From contig NZ_MSCV01000047.1 in the NCBI RefSeq assembly GCF_002005105.1, positions 1-43,019 of the forward strand: a stretch of DNA of 43,019 nt, in the 5' to 3' direction. The translations under genes and the position numbers were made by a program. Below, piece by piece: positions 9,456 to 19,526 of the stretch. This DNA comes from Methylocaldum sp. 14B (lineage in GTDB: Bacteria > Pseudomonadota > Gammaproteobacteria > Methylococcales > Methylococcaceae). Under the pieces are notes generated by a model. The model was not told where the DNA came from. It saw only the letters and a list, made by a program, of their open reading frames with translations, and made no database searches. Each line of letters opens with the position of its first letter. Position 1 is the stretch's first letter.

Positions 9456-9869
9456 ATGCACGATAAAGAAATTCATATCCCCCGCCCCTTAGTCAACCAA
9501 CTGTTGCACTATGCCCAAACATCGCCGGAAGTTGAAGTCTGTGGTCTGATCGGCGCGAAAGACGGCACCCCAAGCCACTGTTATCCGGTCAAGAATGCGT
9601 CGACTACGCCCGACTGCCGGTTCCAGATGGAACCTCAGGACCAAATCGATGCCATGCGTAAAATGCGGGAGCGAGGAGAGGAACTGTTCGCGATCTTTCA
9701 TTCGCATCCGGCCGCTCCCGCCGAGCCTTCCGCCGTCGATCTCGAACAAGCGGCCTATCCCGATGCGGTATATATCATTATCTCCCTGAACACAAAGGGA
9801 GTTCTTGAAATGCGAGGTTTCCGGATCAATCAAGCGCGCCAAATCGAAGAAATCGCGTTGCTCCTGTAA
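9456..9869 (+). CDS. JAMM/MPN (Mov34) family metallopeptidase
   Basis: 137-residue single-domain M67-type zinc metallopeptidase. The JAMM ligands are all present: Glu27 in EVEVCGLIG, H82-S-H84-P, and Asp95 exactly ten residues after H84, with the preceding PSAVD. Bacterial relatives cleave ubiquitin-like sulfur carriers (ThiS, MoaD or CysO types), often next to a MoeB/ThiF-type activating enzyme. Here it sits 4 bases behind prmC, and neither an activating enzyme nor a sulfur-carrier gene is in the window. In several gammaproteobacteria moeB follows prmC, so the position hints at a link to sulfur-carrier chemistry. The substrate is unknown. Confidence 0.85.
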   Translation: MHDKEIHIPRPLVNQLLHYAQTSPEVEVCGLIGAKDGTPSHCYPVKNASTTPDCRFQMEPQDQIDAMRKMRERGEELFAIFHSHPAAPAEPSAVDLEQAAYPDAVYIIISLNTKGVLEMRGFRINQARQIEEIALLL

Positions 9870-9889
9870 CGCTCACGGCGCAAAGTCGG

Positions 9890-10507
9890 CTAACGGGGCA
9901 GGCCTAGAGCCTCTTGCGATTTCGGAAAATCAGACCCCACGCTCATGACGAAACTCGTCACCTCCGAGATATCGAGAGCGGATTTGACTACCTTCGACTC
10001 GTGCACGATGACGGTGAACCCATTGGTCGGATTCGGCGAAGTGGGCACGTATAGAACATATCTGTCGCCCTCTCGGTTCGTGACGTAAGCCGGCAGCCAC
10101 ATCCCTTCCCTAGGATATTCCACATAAACGATTTCCCGCTTTTGCTCATCGGGCCTGCTGCGAAACATATCGACAATCTTTTTGGTCACCCGGTAAACCG
10201 TGTTTAGGAACGGAACTCGCTCTATCGCGAGATCGACTAGGGAAAGAACCAGGGAATGGCGCCGTTTGTTGACGGTGTGCCCGATGTAAGTCAGCAGGCC
10301 GAAAACGCCGGCGAACGCGAGAAAAGTTATGCCGTAATTGCCGACCGCCTCTTGCACGCCGAATACCGTACTCAGAATCAAATGGGCGAGAAATATGACG
10401 ATCTGCGCCACTACGATGATTGGCAGTACCGCCAGAGTACCGATCAAGAAATTGTTCAAGACGATCTTGGCGAGGTGCTTGGCCTCAGCGAAATTACTCG
10501 GCGCCAT
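9890..10507 (-). CDS. DUF502 family inner-membrane protein
   Basis: 205 residues from the ATG reading MAPSNFAEAKHLAK, which has GGGAG at good spacing; a longer in-frame start 25 codons upstream lacks support. Two N-terminal membrane helices are visible (GTLAVLPIIVVAQIVIFLA and ITFLAFAGVFGLLTYIG). A soluble C-terminal domain carries the DUF502 blocks RVPFLNTVYRVTKKIVD and VYVPTSPNPTNGF. No biochemical role is known for the family. It lies 94 bases downstream of the ATPase fusion on the same strand and converges on the JAMM gene. Confidence 0.85.
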   Translation of the reverse strand: MAPSNFAEAKHLAKIVLNNFLIGTLAVLPIIVVAQIVIFLAHLILSTVFGVQEAVGNYGITFLAFAGVFGLLTYIGHTVNKRRHSLVLSLVDLAIERVPFLNTVYRVTKKIVDMFRSRPDEQKREIVYVEYPREGMWLPAYVTNREGDRYVLYVPTSPNPTNGFTVIVHESKVVKSALDISEVTSFVMSVGSDFPKSQEALGLPR

Positions 10508-10601
10508 GAGTTTTCTCCCTGAATGTCTAATTTGCCTTGTTAGACAATACGCCGCGCAACAATGATCACCAGGCCTCCTCATGCCTGAAGCGGCGGCTCC
10601 T

Positions 10602-13600
10602 TCACTGACTTGGCCCGACTTCGGTCCGGCTGTCGAACCACCCGCGCCGAATCATCCACTTCGCTGCTTCCAACACCGGGAGTATCGTGGCCGACGCGCC
10701 CAGCACTACCGCCCACTCGATTCGCGACAGGCCGAAAGTGCCGAATGCCTCCTGAAAGAACGGCACATAGATGATAGCGAGGAGCAACATCGCCTCCCAA
10801 GCGATCGCCAGATTCAGCCATTTGTTCGCGAACGGCCGACGAAACACGGAAAAACGGTCGGATCGAAAATTGTAGGCCTTGAAGAACTCGATCGAGACCA
10901 GCGTCGCGAAAGTCACCGTCATCGCCTTGGAAAGCTCGTTGCCGTTGTGTAACGCCCAGACAAAGACACTGAGATTGACCAGAGTCGACCAAATACCGCC
11001 GACCAGCATCAGCGAAACGACGGGAAAACTGAAAATCCCCTGCTTCGGGTCGCGCGGCTTCTGTTGCATCAAGGCTTTGTCCATCGGATCGACCGCCAAC
11101 GCCAGAGCGGGAAGTCCATCGGTAGCCAAATTCACGTAAAGAATTTGCACCGCGCTTAAAGGCAGCGGCAACCCTGCCAGCGTAGCGCCCGCCATCAGGC
11201 CGATTTCACCGATGTTGGAAGACAACAGATACATCAGGTATTTCTTGATGTTGCTGAAAATCCCCCGCCCTTCCTCTACGGCGGCGACGATGGAGGCGAA
11301 ATTGTCGTCGGTGAGCATCATTGCAGCGGCCTCCTTGGATACATCGGTGCCGGTGATGCCCATAGCCACTCCGATGTCGGCCTGTTTGAGAGCCGGAGCG
11401 TCGTTCACGCCGTCTCCGGTCATGGCGACGATGCGGCCTTGTTCTTGCAGAGTCCGGACGATGCGAATCTTATGCTCGGGAGCGACACGGGCGAAGACCT
11501 CGATTCGCCTGACCGCCTGCGCGAATTCTTCATCGCTCATCGCGTCCAGTTCGACGCCCGTAATCACTCGTCCGTGGTTCAAAATGCCCAGCTCGCGGGC
11601 AACCGCTCGGGCGGTGGCAGGATGGTCCCCCGTAATCATGATGACCTTAATGCCGGCCTTTTCGCAGGTGGCGATGGCGGACTTGGACTCGGAGCGAGGC
11701 GGGTCGATCATCCCGACCAGCCCCAGGAAACACATGTCTTTTTCAGCCGTTTCCAGAGACGTGTCTTCCTTTTGCGCCACTGCCAGAACACGAAGCGCCT
11801 CGCCGGCCAAGCGCTCGGCTTCGGCCTGTATCACGCCGCGGGCCGCATCGTCCAAAGGAGCCTCCCCCTCTGCGCTCAGCCAGCGATCGCTGGCGCTAAG
11901 AATGACCTCCAAGGCACCTTTGGAATAAGCTATCCGCCCGCCCTCGGCATTCTCATGGAGCGTCGTCATCCGCTTGGATTCCGAGGTAAAGGGAATCTCG
12001 CCCACGCGCGGAAACCGGCGGTCCAATTCGGAGAGTTTTAACCCGGCCTTGGCGGCAGCGACCACTAACGCGCCTTCCGTGGGATCGCCTTTAACCTGCC
12101 AGCGGCCCTCTTCAGTTCGATGCACGCCCGCATCGCTCGCCAGTGCCGCCGCTTGAAGCAGATTCAACACTGGAGGGGTAGGAGCGACTTCCCGAGCCTT
12201 ATGGAGAAACCGGCCCACCGGTTCGTAACCGGCACCGGTAACGCTGAACAGGTTTCCGGAGACCCAAATCTTGCGGACGGTCATTTCGTCCTTGGTCAAG
12301 GTCCCGGTCTTATCCGAACAAATGACTGACGTGCTGCCCAAGGTCTCGACGGCCGGCAAACGCCGGATGAGCGCGTGACGCCGGACCATCCGGCGAGCGC
12401 CGATGGCCAGAGAAATCGTCACCACGGCAGGCAGGGCTTCGGGCACCACGGCAACGGCCAGGGCAATGCCGAAGATCAGCATGTGCTCGAAGGATTCGCC
12501 GCGCCAAATACCGAGAGAAACGATAACAGCGACGATGAAAACGGCGGCGACGGCGAGCACGTTCCCGACTTTGTCCAGGCTCTTCTGCAGCGGCGTCTCG
12601 CGCTGTTCAGCCCCGCGCAAGAGCCCCACGATACGCCCGAATTCGGTTTCCATCCCGGTCGCGACGACAATGCCCTGGCCCCGCCCATAGGTCACGGCGG
12701 TGCCGGCAAACCCCATATTTTGGCGATCACCGATGGCTAGCCCAGGATCGTTCAGCGGCGCGGTACGCTTTTCCACCGGCGCCGATTCACCTGTTAGGGG
12801 CGCCTCGTCGATTTGAAGGTTTACGGCTTCGATCAGACGCAGATCGGCGGGAATGCGGTTGCCGGTCAGCAAACGGACAACGTCTCCGGGAACCAGATAG
12901 CGTGCGGGTATCTCCACGAACTTGCCGTCGCGCATCACGCTAGCCATCGGTGCCGCCATCTGCTGCAGGGCTTCCATCGCGCGTTCGGCGCGGTACTCCT
13001 GGAAAAATCCGAGCAATACGGCGAATAAAACGATCACCGCGATGACGATGGATTCGACGGTATGCCCCAAATAAGCCGAAAAGCCGATGGCGACCAGCAG
13101 AATAACGACCAGAACGCTTTTGAACTGCGACAGAAAAAGTCTGAACGCCGGGGCCCCCTTGCCCTGCTCGATCTCATTGAATCCATGCTTGGCGAGACGG
13201 TGATCCGCCTCCTCTTCGGTCAATCCGCTTGGACCGGATCTAACGGCCTCATAAATCTGTTCAACCGTCCTGGCATGCCAGGACGGTTGCTGCTCCGTTA
13301 CATCGGCCAGATCGGGTTTTATCAGCTCGATCCGATTCAGACTATTCCACACGAACCGCCAATGGAAACCGATGCCGGCCAACACAGCAACATGGAACAA
13401 CTCGTGGGGGCCTAACACCCCGCCGACGATAACCGGCCATCGCAAAAAGTCGAGAAGCGCTCCCGAGGTGTAAGCCAATGCGCTGAACAGCAGCGTTTTG
13501 ACGAATGAAAAACCGTAACGGCGCCAAACAGCTATCCCGGACGCCAGCCCCAGCCAGCCTAACCCTAAATACAGCGTCAAACCGAGCGCTTCCGGGATGT

Positions 13601-13985
13601 CCTGGAAAAAGATGACCTTGAGGGTCAACCCCGTAATCGCCAATCCCCAAATCAAAAGCAAAAAGCCCCAGCGCCAAAGACCGGAGAAAAGAATGCAGTG
13701 GACAGGGGTGAAACTCCCGGCGATCAACAAAAAGATCGCGGCATGATCCAGCCGCTGCAATACCGCACGTCCTGCCCCGCCGACGGACAGCAGATGGAAC
13801 ACGCCGCTCATGGAGAGGAGAAAAATGCAGGTAAAAACGAACACCCCGACAGCCACTATGTGGCCGACGTTGCCCCTGGCCCGGCGAATCAAGAAAAACC
13901 CCAGAACGGCAAACACGCCTGCGGCCAGCAAATGCATGAGAGAGCTTACGGGATCGGCAAAACCAGGAATCGAATAAGTCTCCAT
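10602..13985 (-). CDS. Hemolysin III/PAQR domain fused to SERCA-like Ca2+ P-type ATPase
   Basis: A single open frame of 1127 residues from the ATG reading METYSIPGFADP. Residues 1-218 form a seven-helix HlyIII/PAQR domain with the putative metal-site residues S60-x3-H64, D80 (RLDHA) and H194-x3-H198. From about residue 235 a full P2-type ATPase follows: Cation_ATPase_N region, TGES (398-401), PEALP in helix M4 (515-519), and the phosphorylated Asp558 in SDKTGT. Later come GDGVNDAPALKQAD and the M5/M6 helices SSNIGEIG and NLATDGLPALALAVDP. The M4 Glu, M5 Asn and Glu, and M6 Asn and Asp correspond to the SERCA Ca2+ ligands, so Ca2+ (or Mn2+) export is likely. No strong ribosome binding site precedes this ATG; a GTG at 14126 is in frame but would add 47 Pro/Arg-rich residues. 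It lies between gatB and DUF502. Confidence 0.9.
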   Translation of the reverse strand: METYSIPGFADPVSSLMHLLAAGVFAVLGFFLIRRARGNVGHIVAVGVFVFTCIFLLSMSGVFHLLSVGGAGRAVLQRLDHAAIFLLIAGSFTPVHCILFSGLWRWGFLLLIWGLAITGLTLKVIFFQDIPEALGLTLYLGLGWLGLASGIAVWRRYGFSFVKTLLFSALAYTSGALLDFLRWPVIVGGVLGPHELFHVAVLAGIGFHWRFVWNSLNRIELIKPDLADVTEQQPSWHARTVEQIYEAVRSGPSGLTEEEADHRLAKHGFNEIEQGKGAPAFRLFLSQFKSVLVVILLVAIGFSAYLGHTVESIVIAVIVLFAVLLGFFQEYRAERAMEALQQMAAPMASVMRDGKFVEIPARYLVPGDVVRLLTGNRIPADLRLIEAVNLQIDEAPLTGESAPVEKRTAPLNDPGLAIGDRQNMGFAGTAVTYGRGQGIVVATGMETEFGRIVGLLRGAEQRETPLQKSLDKVGNVLAVAAVFIVAVIVSLGIWRGESFEHMLIFGIALAVAVVPEALPAVVTISLAIGARRMVRRHALIRRLPAVETLGSTSVICSDKTGTLTKDEMTVRKIWVSGNLFSVTGAGYEPVGRFLHKAREVAPTPPVLNLLQAAALASDAGVHRTEEGRWQVKGDPTEGALVVAAAKAGLKLSELDRRFPRVGEIPFTSESKRMTTLHENAEGGRIAYSKGALEVILSASDRWLSAEGEAPLDDAARGVIQAEAERLAGEALRVLAVAQKEDTSLETAEKDMCFLGLVGMIDPPRSESKSAIATCEKAGIKVIMITGDHPATARAVARELGILNHGRVITGVELDAMSDEEFAQAVRRIEVFARVAPEHKIRIVRTLQEQGRIVAMTGDGVNDAPALKQADIGVAMGITGTDVSKEAAAMMLTDDNFASIVAAVEEGRGIFSNIKKYLMYLLSSNIGEIGLMAGATLAGLPLPLSAVQILYVNLATDGLPALALAVDPMDKALMQQKPRDPKQGIFSFPVVSLMLVGGIWSTLVNLSVFVWALHNGNELSKAMTVTFATLVSIEFFKAYNFRSDRFSVFRRPFANKWLNLAIAWEAMLLLAIIYVPFFQEAFGTFGLSRIEWAVVLGASATILPVLEAAKWMIRRGWFDSRTEVGPSQ

Positions 13986-14190
13986 AGCGGGATAGGGCGT
14001 CAAAACGGCCAATTGAAAGGGGCAGGGATCTTGCGCCGGCGATGGAGTGCGGCCAAGAAACGGGGCTTGGGCCGGCAAACGCGCGAACGGTCCCACCGCG
14101 CCGAAACATCTCGCTTCGGGCGGCACTTAGATTCGGGAAGTGATCGATGGGACCTTAAGGGCTTGCTGATCGCCGCGGTATGACGCAAGG
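13986..14190 (-). other. Spacer between gatB and the ATPase fusion
   Basis: 205 bases on the minus strand between the gatB stop and the preferred ATPase ATG. I see no clear promoter, terminator or known riboswitch core. In particular the conserved core of the yybP-ykoY manganese element is not apparent. An in-frame GTG at 14126 could extend the ATPase into this spacer. Confidence 0.4.
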
Positions 14191-15624
14191 CTACTGCAAT
14201 TTTTTCTTTAGCAAATCGTTCAACTGCTGCGGATTGGCCTTGCCTTGGGTCGCCTTCATAGCCTGGCCGACGAAAAATCCGAACAGCTTGTCTTTACCGG
14301 CCTTGTACTGTGCCAACTGCTCCGGATTCGCCGCAATGATTTCATCGATGATTTTCTCGATCGCTCCGGTATCGGTGATTTGTTTCAGCCCCTGTTTTTC
14401 GATAATGGCGTCGGCGGTCTCGCCGGATTCCCAAAGCGCTTCGAAGACCTGCTTAGCCAGTTTTCCTGAGATCGTACTATCGGCGATGCGCCTGATGAGA
14501 CCCGCGAGGCGAGGCGCTTCGATCGGACATTTCTCGATCTCTAGACCGGCCTTGTTGAGTGCACCGGACAAGTCGCCCATGACCCAGTTGGCACATAACT
14601 TGGGATCGCTGCCCGCCGACTCCCTGACCACGGCTTCGTAATAATCGGCAAGCTCCCGCGTGGCCGTCAGCACGGTCGCGTCGTAATCGTTCAGACCGTA
14701 CTGGGACTTGAAACGGTCGCGCTTTTCGTCCGGCAACTCGGGCAACCCCTTGCGCACGTCTTCGACAAAATTGCTCGATATTTCCAAAGGCAGCAGATCG
14801 GGATCGGGAAAATAGCGGTAGTCGTTCGCTTCTTCCTTGCTGCGCATGGAGCGGGTTTCGTCCTTGTTGGCATCGTACAAACGGGTTTCCTGTACGACTT
14901 GTCCGCCGTTTTCGAGAATTTCGATCTGCCGCTCGATTTCGTAGTTGATGGCACGCTCCACGAAGCGGAACGAGTTCAGGTTCTTGATTTCGGCACGGGT
15001 ACCGAATTTTTCCTGACCTTTAGGGCGAACCGACACGTTGGCGTCGCAACGGAACGATCCCTCCTGCATGTTGCCGTCGCAGATCTCCAAATATCGAACT
15101 AGGGCATGCAGCTTTTTCATGTAAACCACCGCCTCCTTCGCCGAGCGAAGATCCGGCTCGGACACGATTTCCAGCAGCGGCGTGCCGGCCCGGTTCAAGT
15201 CGATTCCGGTAAAGCCGTGAAAATCTTCATGCAAGGACTTGCCGGCGTCTTCTTCCAAATGGGCGCGCGTGATCCCAATGATTTTCTCGATGCCGTCCAC
15301 GGAAATGTTCAAATGCCCCTGGCTTACGACCGGAAGATCGTATTGGCTGATTTGATAGCCCTTCGGCAAGTCGGGGTAGAAGTAGTTCTTGCGCGCGAAT
15401 ACCGAAAAAGGAGCCACGCGGGCGCCGATGGCGAGACCGAATTTGACCGCCATGCGCACCGCCTCGCCGTTCAAAACGGGCAATACGCCGGGCAAACCCA
15501 AATCCACCGTACAGGCCTGGGTGTTGGGCTCGGCGCCATAGGCCGTAGCCGCACCCGAAAAAATCTTGGATTTAGTAGCGAGCTGGGCGTGAATTTCCAA
15601 CCCGATGACCGTTTCCCATTCCAT
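14191..15624 (-). CDS. gatB: Asp-tRNA(Asn)/Glu-tRNA(Gln) amidotransferase subunit B
   Basis: tRNA-binding and kinase/transamidase subunit of GatCAB, which converts misacylated Glu-tRNA(Gln) and Asp-tRNA(Asn) to the amide forms. 477 residues, the standard length. The N-terminus [20 protein letters not shown] is the GatB signature, followed by [20 protein letters not shown] and [17 protein letters not shown]. The C-terminal YqeY-like helical tail contains [21 protein letters not shown]. It follows gatA by 9 bases, with AGAGG as the ribosome binding site. Confidence 0.98.
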   Translation of the reverse strand: MEWETVIGLEIHAQLATKSKIFSGAATAYGAEPNTQACTVDLGLPGVLPVLNGEAVRMAVKFGLAIGARVAPFSVFARKNYFYPDLPKGYQISQYDLPVVSQGHLNISVDGIEKIIGITRAHLEEDAGKSLHEDFHGFTGIDLNRAGTPLLEIVSEPDLRSAKEAVVYMKKLHALVRYLEICDGNMQEGSFRCDANVSVRPKGQEKFGTRAEIKNLNSFRFVERAINYEIERQIEILENGGQVVQETRLYDANKDETRSMRSKEEANDYRYFPDPDLLPLEISSNFVEDVRKGLPELPDEKRDRFKSQYGLNDYDATVLTATRELADYYEAVVRESAGSDPKLCANWVMGDLSGALNKAGLEIEKCPIEAPRLAGLIRRIADSTISGKLAKQVFEALWESGETADAIIEKQGLKQITDTGAIEKIIDEIIAANPEQLAQYKAGKDKLFGFFVGQAMKATQGKANPQQLNDLLKKKLQ

Positions 15625-15633
15625 ACAAACCTC

Positions 15634-17088
15634 TTAAACGAAATCTTTCGGAGCCCGCCGGTGCCAATCGGTCGCTCGCTGATACCGATGCGCGACATTG
15701 AGCAAACGCTCCTCGGAAAAGTAATTGCCGATGATCTGCATGCCGACCGGCAAATTCTTGGAAAATCCGACCGGAACCGACATGCCGGGGAGACCGGCCA
15801 AATTTACGGCGATCGTATAGATGTCCGACAGGTACATCGCGATAGGGTCGGCGGTCTTCTCGCCGAAGCGGAATGCAGCGGACGGCGAGGTAGGCCCCAT
15901 GATCACGTCGACATCCTCAAAGGCCCGTTTGAAATCGTCGCTGATCAAGCGTCGGACTTTTTGGGCTTTAAGGTAATAGGCATCGTAGTAACCCGCGGAC
16001 AGCGCATAAGTGCCGATGAGAATGCGCCGCTTCACTTCCGCACCGAAACCTTCACCGCGAGAGCGCATGTACAGATCGTGCAAGTCTTTCGGATCCTTAC
16101 AGCGATACCCGAAACGGACGCCGTCATAGCGGGCCAGGTTGGACGAACATTCGGCGGGTGCCACAACGTAATAAGCCGGTACCGACAACTTCATGTTGGG
16201 CAACGAAATCTCTTTCACGGTCGCGCCCAGCTTCCGATATTCGTCAATAGCGTCGTCAATCAGGCGCGCGATGTCCGAATCCAAGGCCTCATCGAAAAAC
16301 TCTTTGGGCAGGCCGATCCTGAGCCCTTCCAAGCTGTTGTTGAGAGAGGCGGAATAATTCGGCACCGGCCTATCTACGCTAGTCGAGTCCTTTTCGTCGA
16401 ACCCGGCCATGACTTGGAGCATGAGCGCGCAGTCTTCCGCGGTTCGGGCCATGGGACCACCTTGGTCGAGGCTGGACGCGAATGCGATCATTCCCCAGCG
16501 GGAAACCAAACCATAGGTGGGTTTCAAGCCAGTGATGCCGCAAAAAGACGCAGGCTGGCGAATCGATCCGCCAGTATCGGTACCGGTGGCCCCCGGAGTC
16601 AGACGGGCCGCCACCGATGCCGCCGAGCCGCCGGACGAACCGCCCGGAACCGCATCGGTGTCCCACGGATTTTTTACCGGTCCGAAATAGCTCGTTTCGT
16701 TGGATGACCCCATGGCAAACTCATCCATGTTGAGTTTGCCCAGCATGACCGTTCCGGCCTGCTTGAATCGCTCAACGACCGTGGCATCGTACGGGGCGAT
16801 AAAATTATCGAGCATCTTCGAACCGCAACTCGTCTTCACGCCTTTGGTGCAGAAGATATCTTTCTGAGCGATGGGGACGCCGGTCAAGACACCGGCAGAA
16901 CCCTGTGATATCGCCGCATCCGCCGCTGCAGACTGCGCTAGCGCCTGCTCTTCAGTGACGGTCACAAAGCAATTGAGATGCGGATCGTAGAGCCGGATGC
17001 GTGCCAGAAAAGTCTGTGTCAATTCGATGCTGCTGAATTCTTTTTTTCTGAGTCCGTCAGCTAATTCGGCAATGGTTTTGTCGTGCAT
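15634..17088 (-). CDS. gatA: Asp-tRNA(Asn)/Glu-tRNA(Gln) amidotransferase subunit A
   Basis: Glutaminase subunit of GatCAB: it frees ammonia from glutamine for the transamidation in GatB. 484 residues. The amidase-signature triad is visible: Lys in [10 protein letters not shown], then the Gly/Ser-rich [19 protein letters not shown] with the cis-Ser, and the nucleophile Ser in [13 protein letters not shown]. It is the middle gene of the gatC-gatA-gatB operon, about 70 bases after gatC. Confidence 0.98.
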   Translation of the reverse strand: MHDKTIAELADGLRKKEFSSIELTQTFLARIRLYDPHLNCFVTVTEEQALAQSAAADAAISQGSAGVLTGVPIAQKDIFCTKGVKTSCGSKMLDNFIAPYDATVVERFKQAGTVMLGKLNMDEFAMGSSNETSYFGPVKNPWDTDAVPGGSSGGSAASVAARLTPGATGTDTGGSIRQPASFCGITGLKPTYGLVSRWGMIAFASSLDQGGPMARTAEDCALMLQVMAGFDEKDSTSVDRPVPNYSASLNNSLEGLRIGLPKEFFDEALDSDIARLIDDAIDEYRKLGATVKEISLPNMKLSVPAYYVVAPAECSSNLARYDGVRFGYRCKDPKDLHDLYMRSRGEGFGAEVKRRILIGTYALSAGYYDAYYLKAQKVRRLISDDFKRAFEDVDVIMGPTSPSAAFRFGEKTADPIAMYLSDIYTIAVNLAGLPGMSVPVGFSKNLPVGMQIIGNYFSEERLLNVAHRYQRATDWHRRAPKDFV

Positions 17089-17157
17089 GAGATAGTTCCG
17101 AAATCCAGAATACGCGCGAAACGGCGGTAGCCCTCCGGCTTCGGCCGTTCCTATCGA

Positions 17158-17445
17158 TCACTCGATAACCTTGGGCACCAGATAAAGCCCCGCTTCCACC
17201 AAGGGTGCATGGGCCTGGAATAACTCCCGCTGGTCGGTCTCGCTCACCGTATCCGGCCTCAAGCGCTGAGCCTGATCCAAAGGGTGAGCCATCGGAGTGA
17301 CCTCCGAGGTATCCACGGTGCTCATTTCCTCGACAAAATCCAATATGCCTGTAAGATCTCGAGCATAAGCGGCCGCTTTTTCCGCATCAATGGCAAGCCG
17401 GGCAAGCCAAGCAATTTTGTAAACTTGGTCAATATTTAAGGACAT
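17158..17445 (-). CDS. gatC: Asp-tRNA(Asn)/Glu-tRNA(Gln) amidotransferase subunit C
   Basis: Small subunit that wraps between GatA and GatB and stabilises the complex. 95 residues, typical. The family core is recognisable: VYKIAWLARLAIDAEKA, LTGILDFVEEMSTVDTSEV and PLDQAQRLRPDTVSE. It is the first gene of the leftward gatCAB operon and is divergent from mreB across a 99-base spacer. Confidence 0.96.
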   Translation of the reverse strand: MSLNIDQVYKIAWLARLAIDAEKAAAYARDLTGILDFVEEMSTVDTSEVTPMAHPLDQAQRLRPDTVSETDQRELFQAHAPLVEAGLYLVPKVIE

Positions 17446-17447
17446 AT

Positions 17448-17478
17448 TTGCATCCGATGTTTCTTTCAGTCATATAAT
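17448..17478 (+). promoter_or_regulatory. Probable mreB promoter in the gatC/mreB divergent spacer
   Basis: A perfect TATAAT stands at 17473-17478 on the plus strand. The best -35, TTGCAT (17448-17453), is 19 bases away, longer than ideal. On the minus strand the same bases contain TATTAT (17474-17479), 16 bases from GCGACA (17496-17501), a weaker candidate for gatC. If both are used, their -10 elements overlap and the two operons would compete for polymerase. Confidence 0.4.
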
Positions 17479-17520
17479 ACCTGATATATGGCTTTTGTCG
17501 CTCCGGGCTATCCGTTGTAA

Positions 17521-18597
<1,077 letters not shown>

Positions 18598-18641
18598 AGT
18601 CGGCCGGCTGCCGGCTCGCGTCGTTTTAAGAGGATTGGGAT

Positions 18642-19526
18642 ATCAAACGGCTGTTCACGCGAGGCTATTCACTCAATATCCGTCTATTGCTGTGTTTGGC
18701 GGCTGCCTTGGTCTTGCTCGCCGCCGAGCAACACGGCGTCTTTCATGCCGCGCGAACGCCTTTCGCGTCCGCGACCTACCCTTTACAGCAAATCGTTAGC
18801 TCGCCCGTACGTTTTGGACAGCACATTATAGAATCCGTATCTACATACGCGGGGCTGGTGGCGGAAAACCAAAAATTAAGGGAGGAGCAGCTCGTCCTCA
18901 AGACGAAGCTGTTGAAATTCGCCGCCTTGGAGCAGGAGAATATCCGGCTTCGCGGGCTTTTGGACACCTCTTATAAAGTTGGCGAGCAGGTATCGATAGC
19001 CGAGCTACTGTCCGTCAACCTCGTCCCCTACGAGCATATCGTCGTGGTAAACAAAGGTGCCCGATTCGGCGTTCATGCCGGCCAACCTGTGTTCGACGCG
19101 AACGGAGTCGTGGGGCAGGTGCTGCGAGTTGGGCCCTACAGCGCCGAAGTGATGCTGATTACTGACCCGAATCATGCCATTCCGGTACAGGTAAATCGGA
19201 ACGGCCTTCGTACTCTTGCTTTGGGCACCGGACAAACCGATCGCCTGGCACTACCCTATCTTTCCAGCAATGCCGATATTCAGGTAGGCGACCTCCTCGT
19301 GACCTCGGGACTCGGAGGCGTTTTTCCCCATGGTTATCCCGTGGCGACGGTAACAGACGTCGCACCGCAAAAAACATCCTTTGCAAAAATCTCTGCCGCG
19401 CCGGTAGCCCAGCTCGACCGAAACCGCGAGCTGTTGTTGGTCTGGAGCGACTCGCGATCCATCCCGCGCATCCCTGCCGGTCAAGAGCAGCATTCAAACA
19501 CTTTACCCCCTAATGGCGACCGTTAA
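18642..19526 (+). CDS. mreC: Rod-shape-determining protein MreC (start codon irregular)
   Basis: Periplasmic, membrane-anchored scaffold linking MreB to PBP2. The frame is unmistakable: a hydrophobic anchor (LLLCLAAALVLLAA), a coiled coil (AENQKLREEQLVLKTKLLKF) and the MreC beta domain (VVVNKGARFGVHAGQPV, LITDPNHAIPVQVNRNGLRT). The usual charged N-terminus IKRLFTRGYSLNIRLL is encoded from 18642, but the codon before it is GAT and the first is ATC. No ATG, GTG or TTG exists between the in-frame stop at 18627 and a TTG at 18687. AAGAGGA at 18628-18634 is well placed for initiation at 18642. Either a rare ATC start, a lost base (GATATC for ATGATC), or a shortened protein from 18687. The 3' end overlaps mreD by 14 bases. 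Confidence 0.9.
   Translation: MKRLFTRGYSLNIRLLLCLAAALVLLAAEQHGVFHAARTPFASATYPLQQIVSSPVRFGQHIIESVSTYAGLVAENQKLREEQLVLKTKLLKFAALEQENIRLRGLLDTSYKVGEQVSIAELLSVNLVPYEHIVVVNKGARFGVHAGQPVFDANGVVGQVLRVGPYSAEVMLITDPNHAIPVQVNRNGLRTLALGTGQTDRLALPYLSSNADIQVGDLLVTSGLGGVFPHGYPVATVTDVAPQKTSFAKISAAPVAQLDRNRELLLVWSDSRSIPRIPAGQEQHSNTLPPNGDR

Noticed and set aside
15106-16707. Open frame of 533 codons on the plus strand
   Set aside because: It is antisense to gatB and gatA, which have full family motifs. The frame has no recognisable domain and no ribosome binding site; it is a shadow caused by codon composition.
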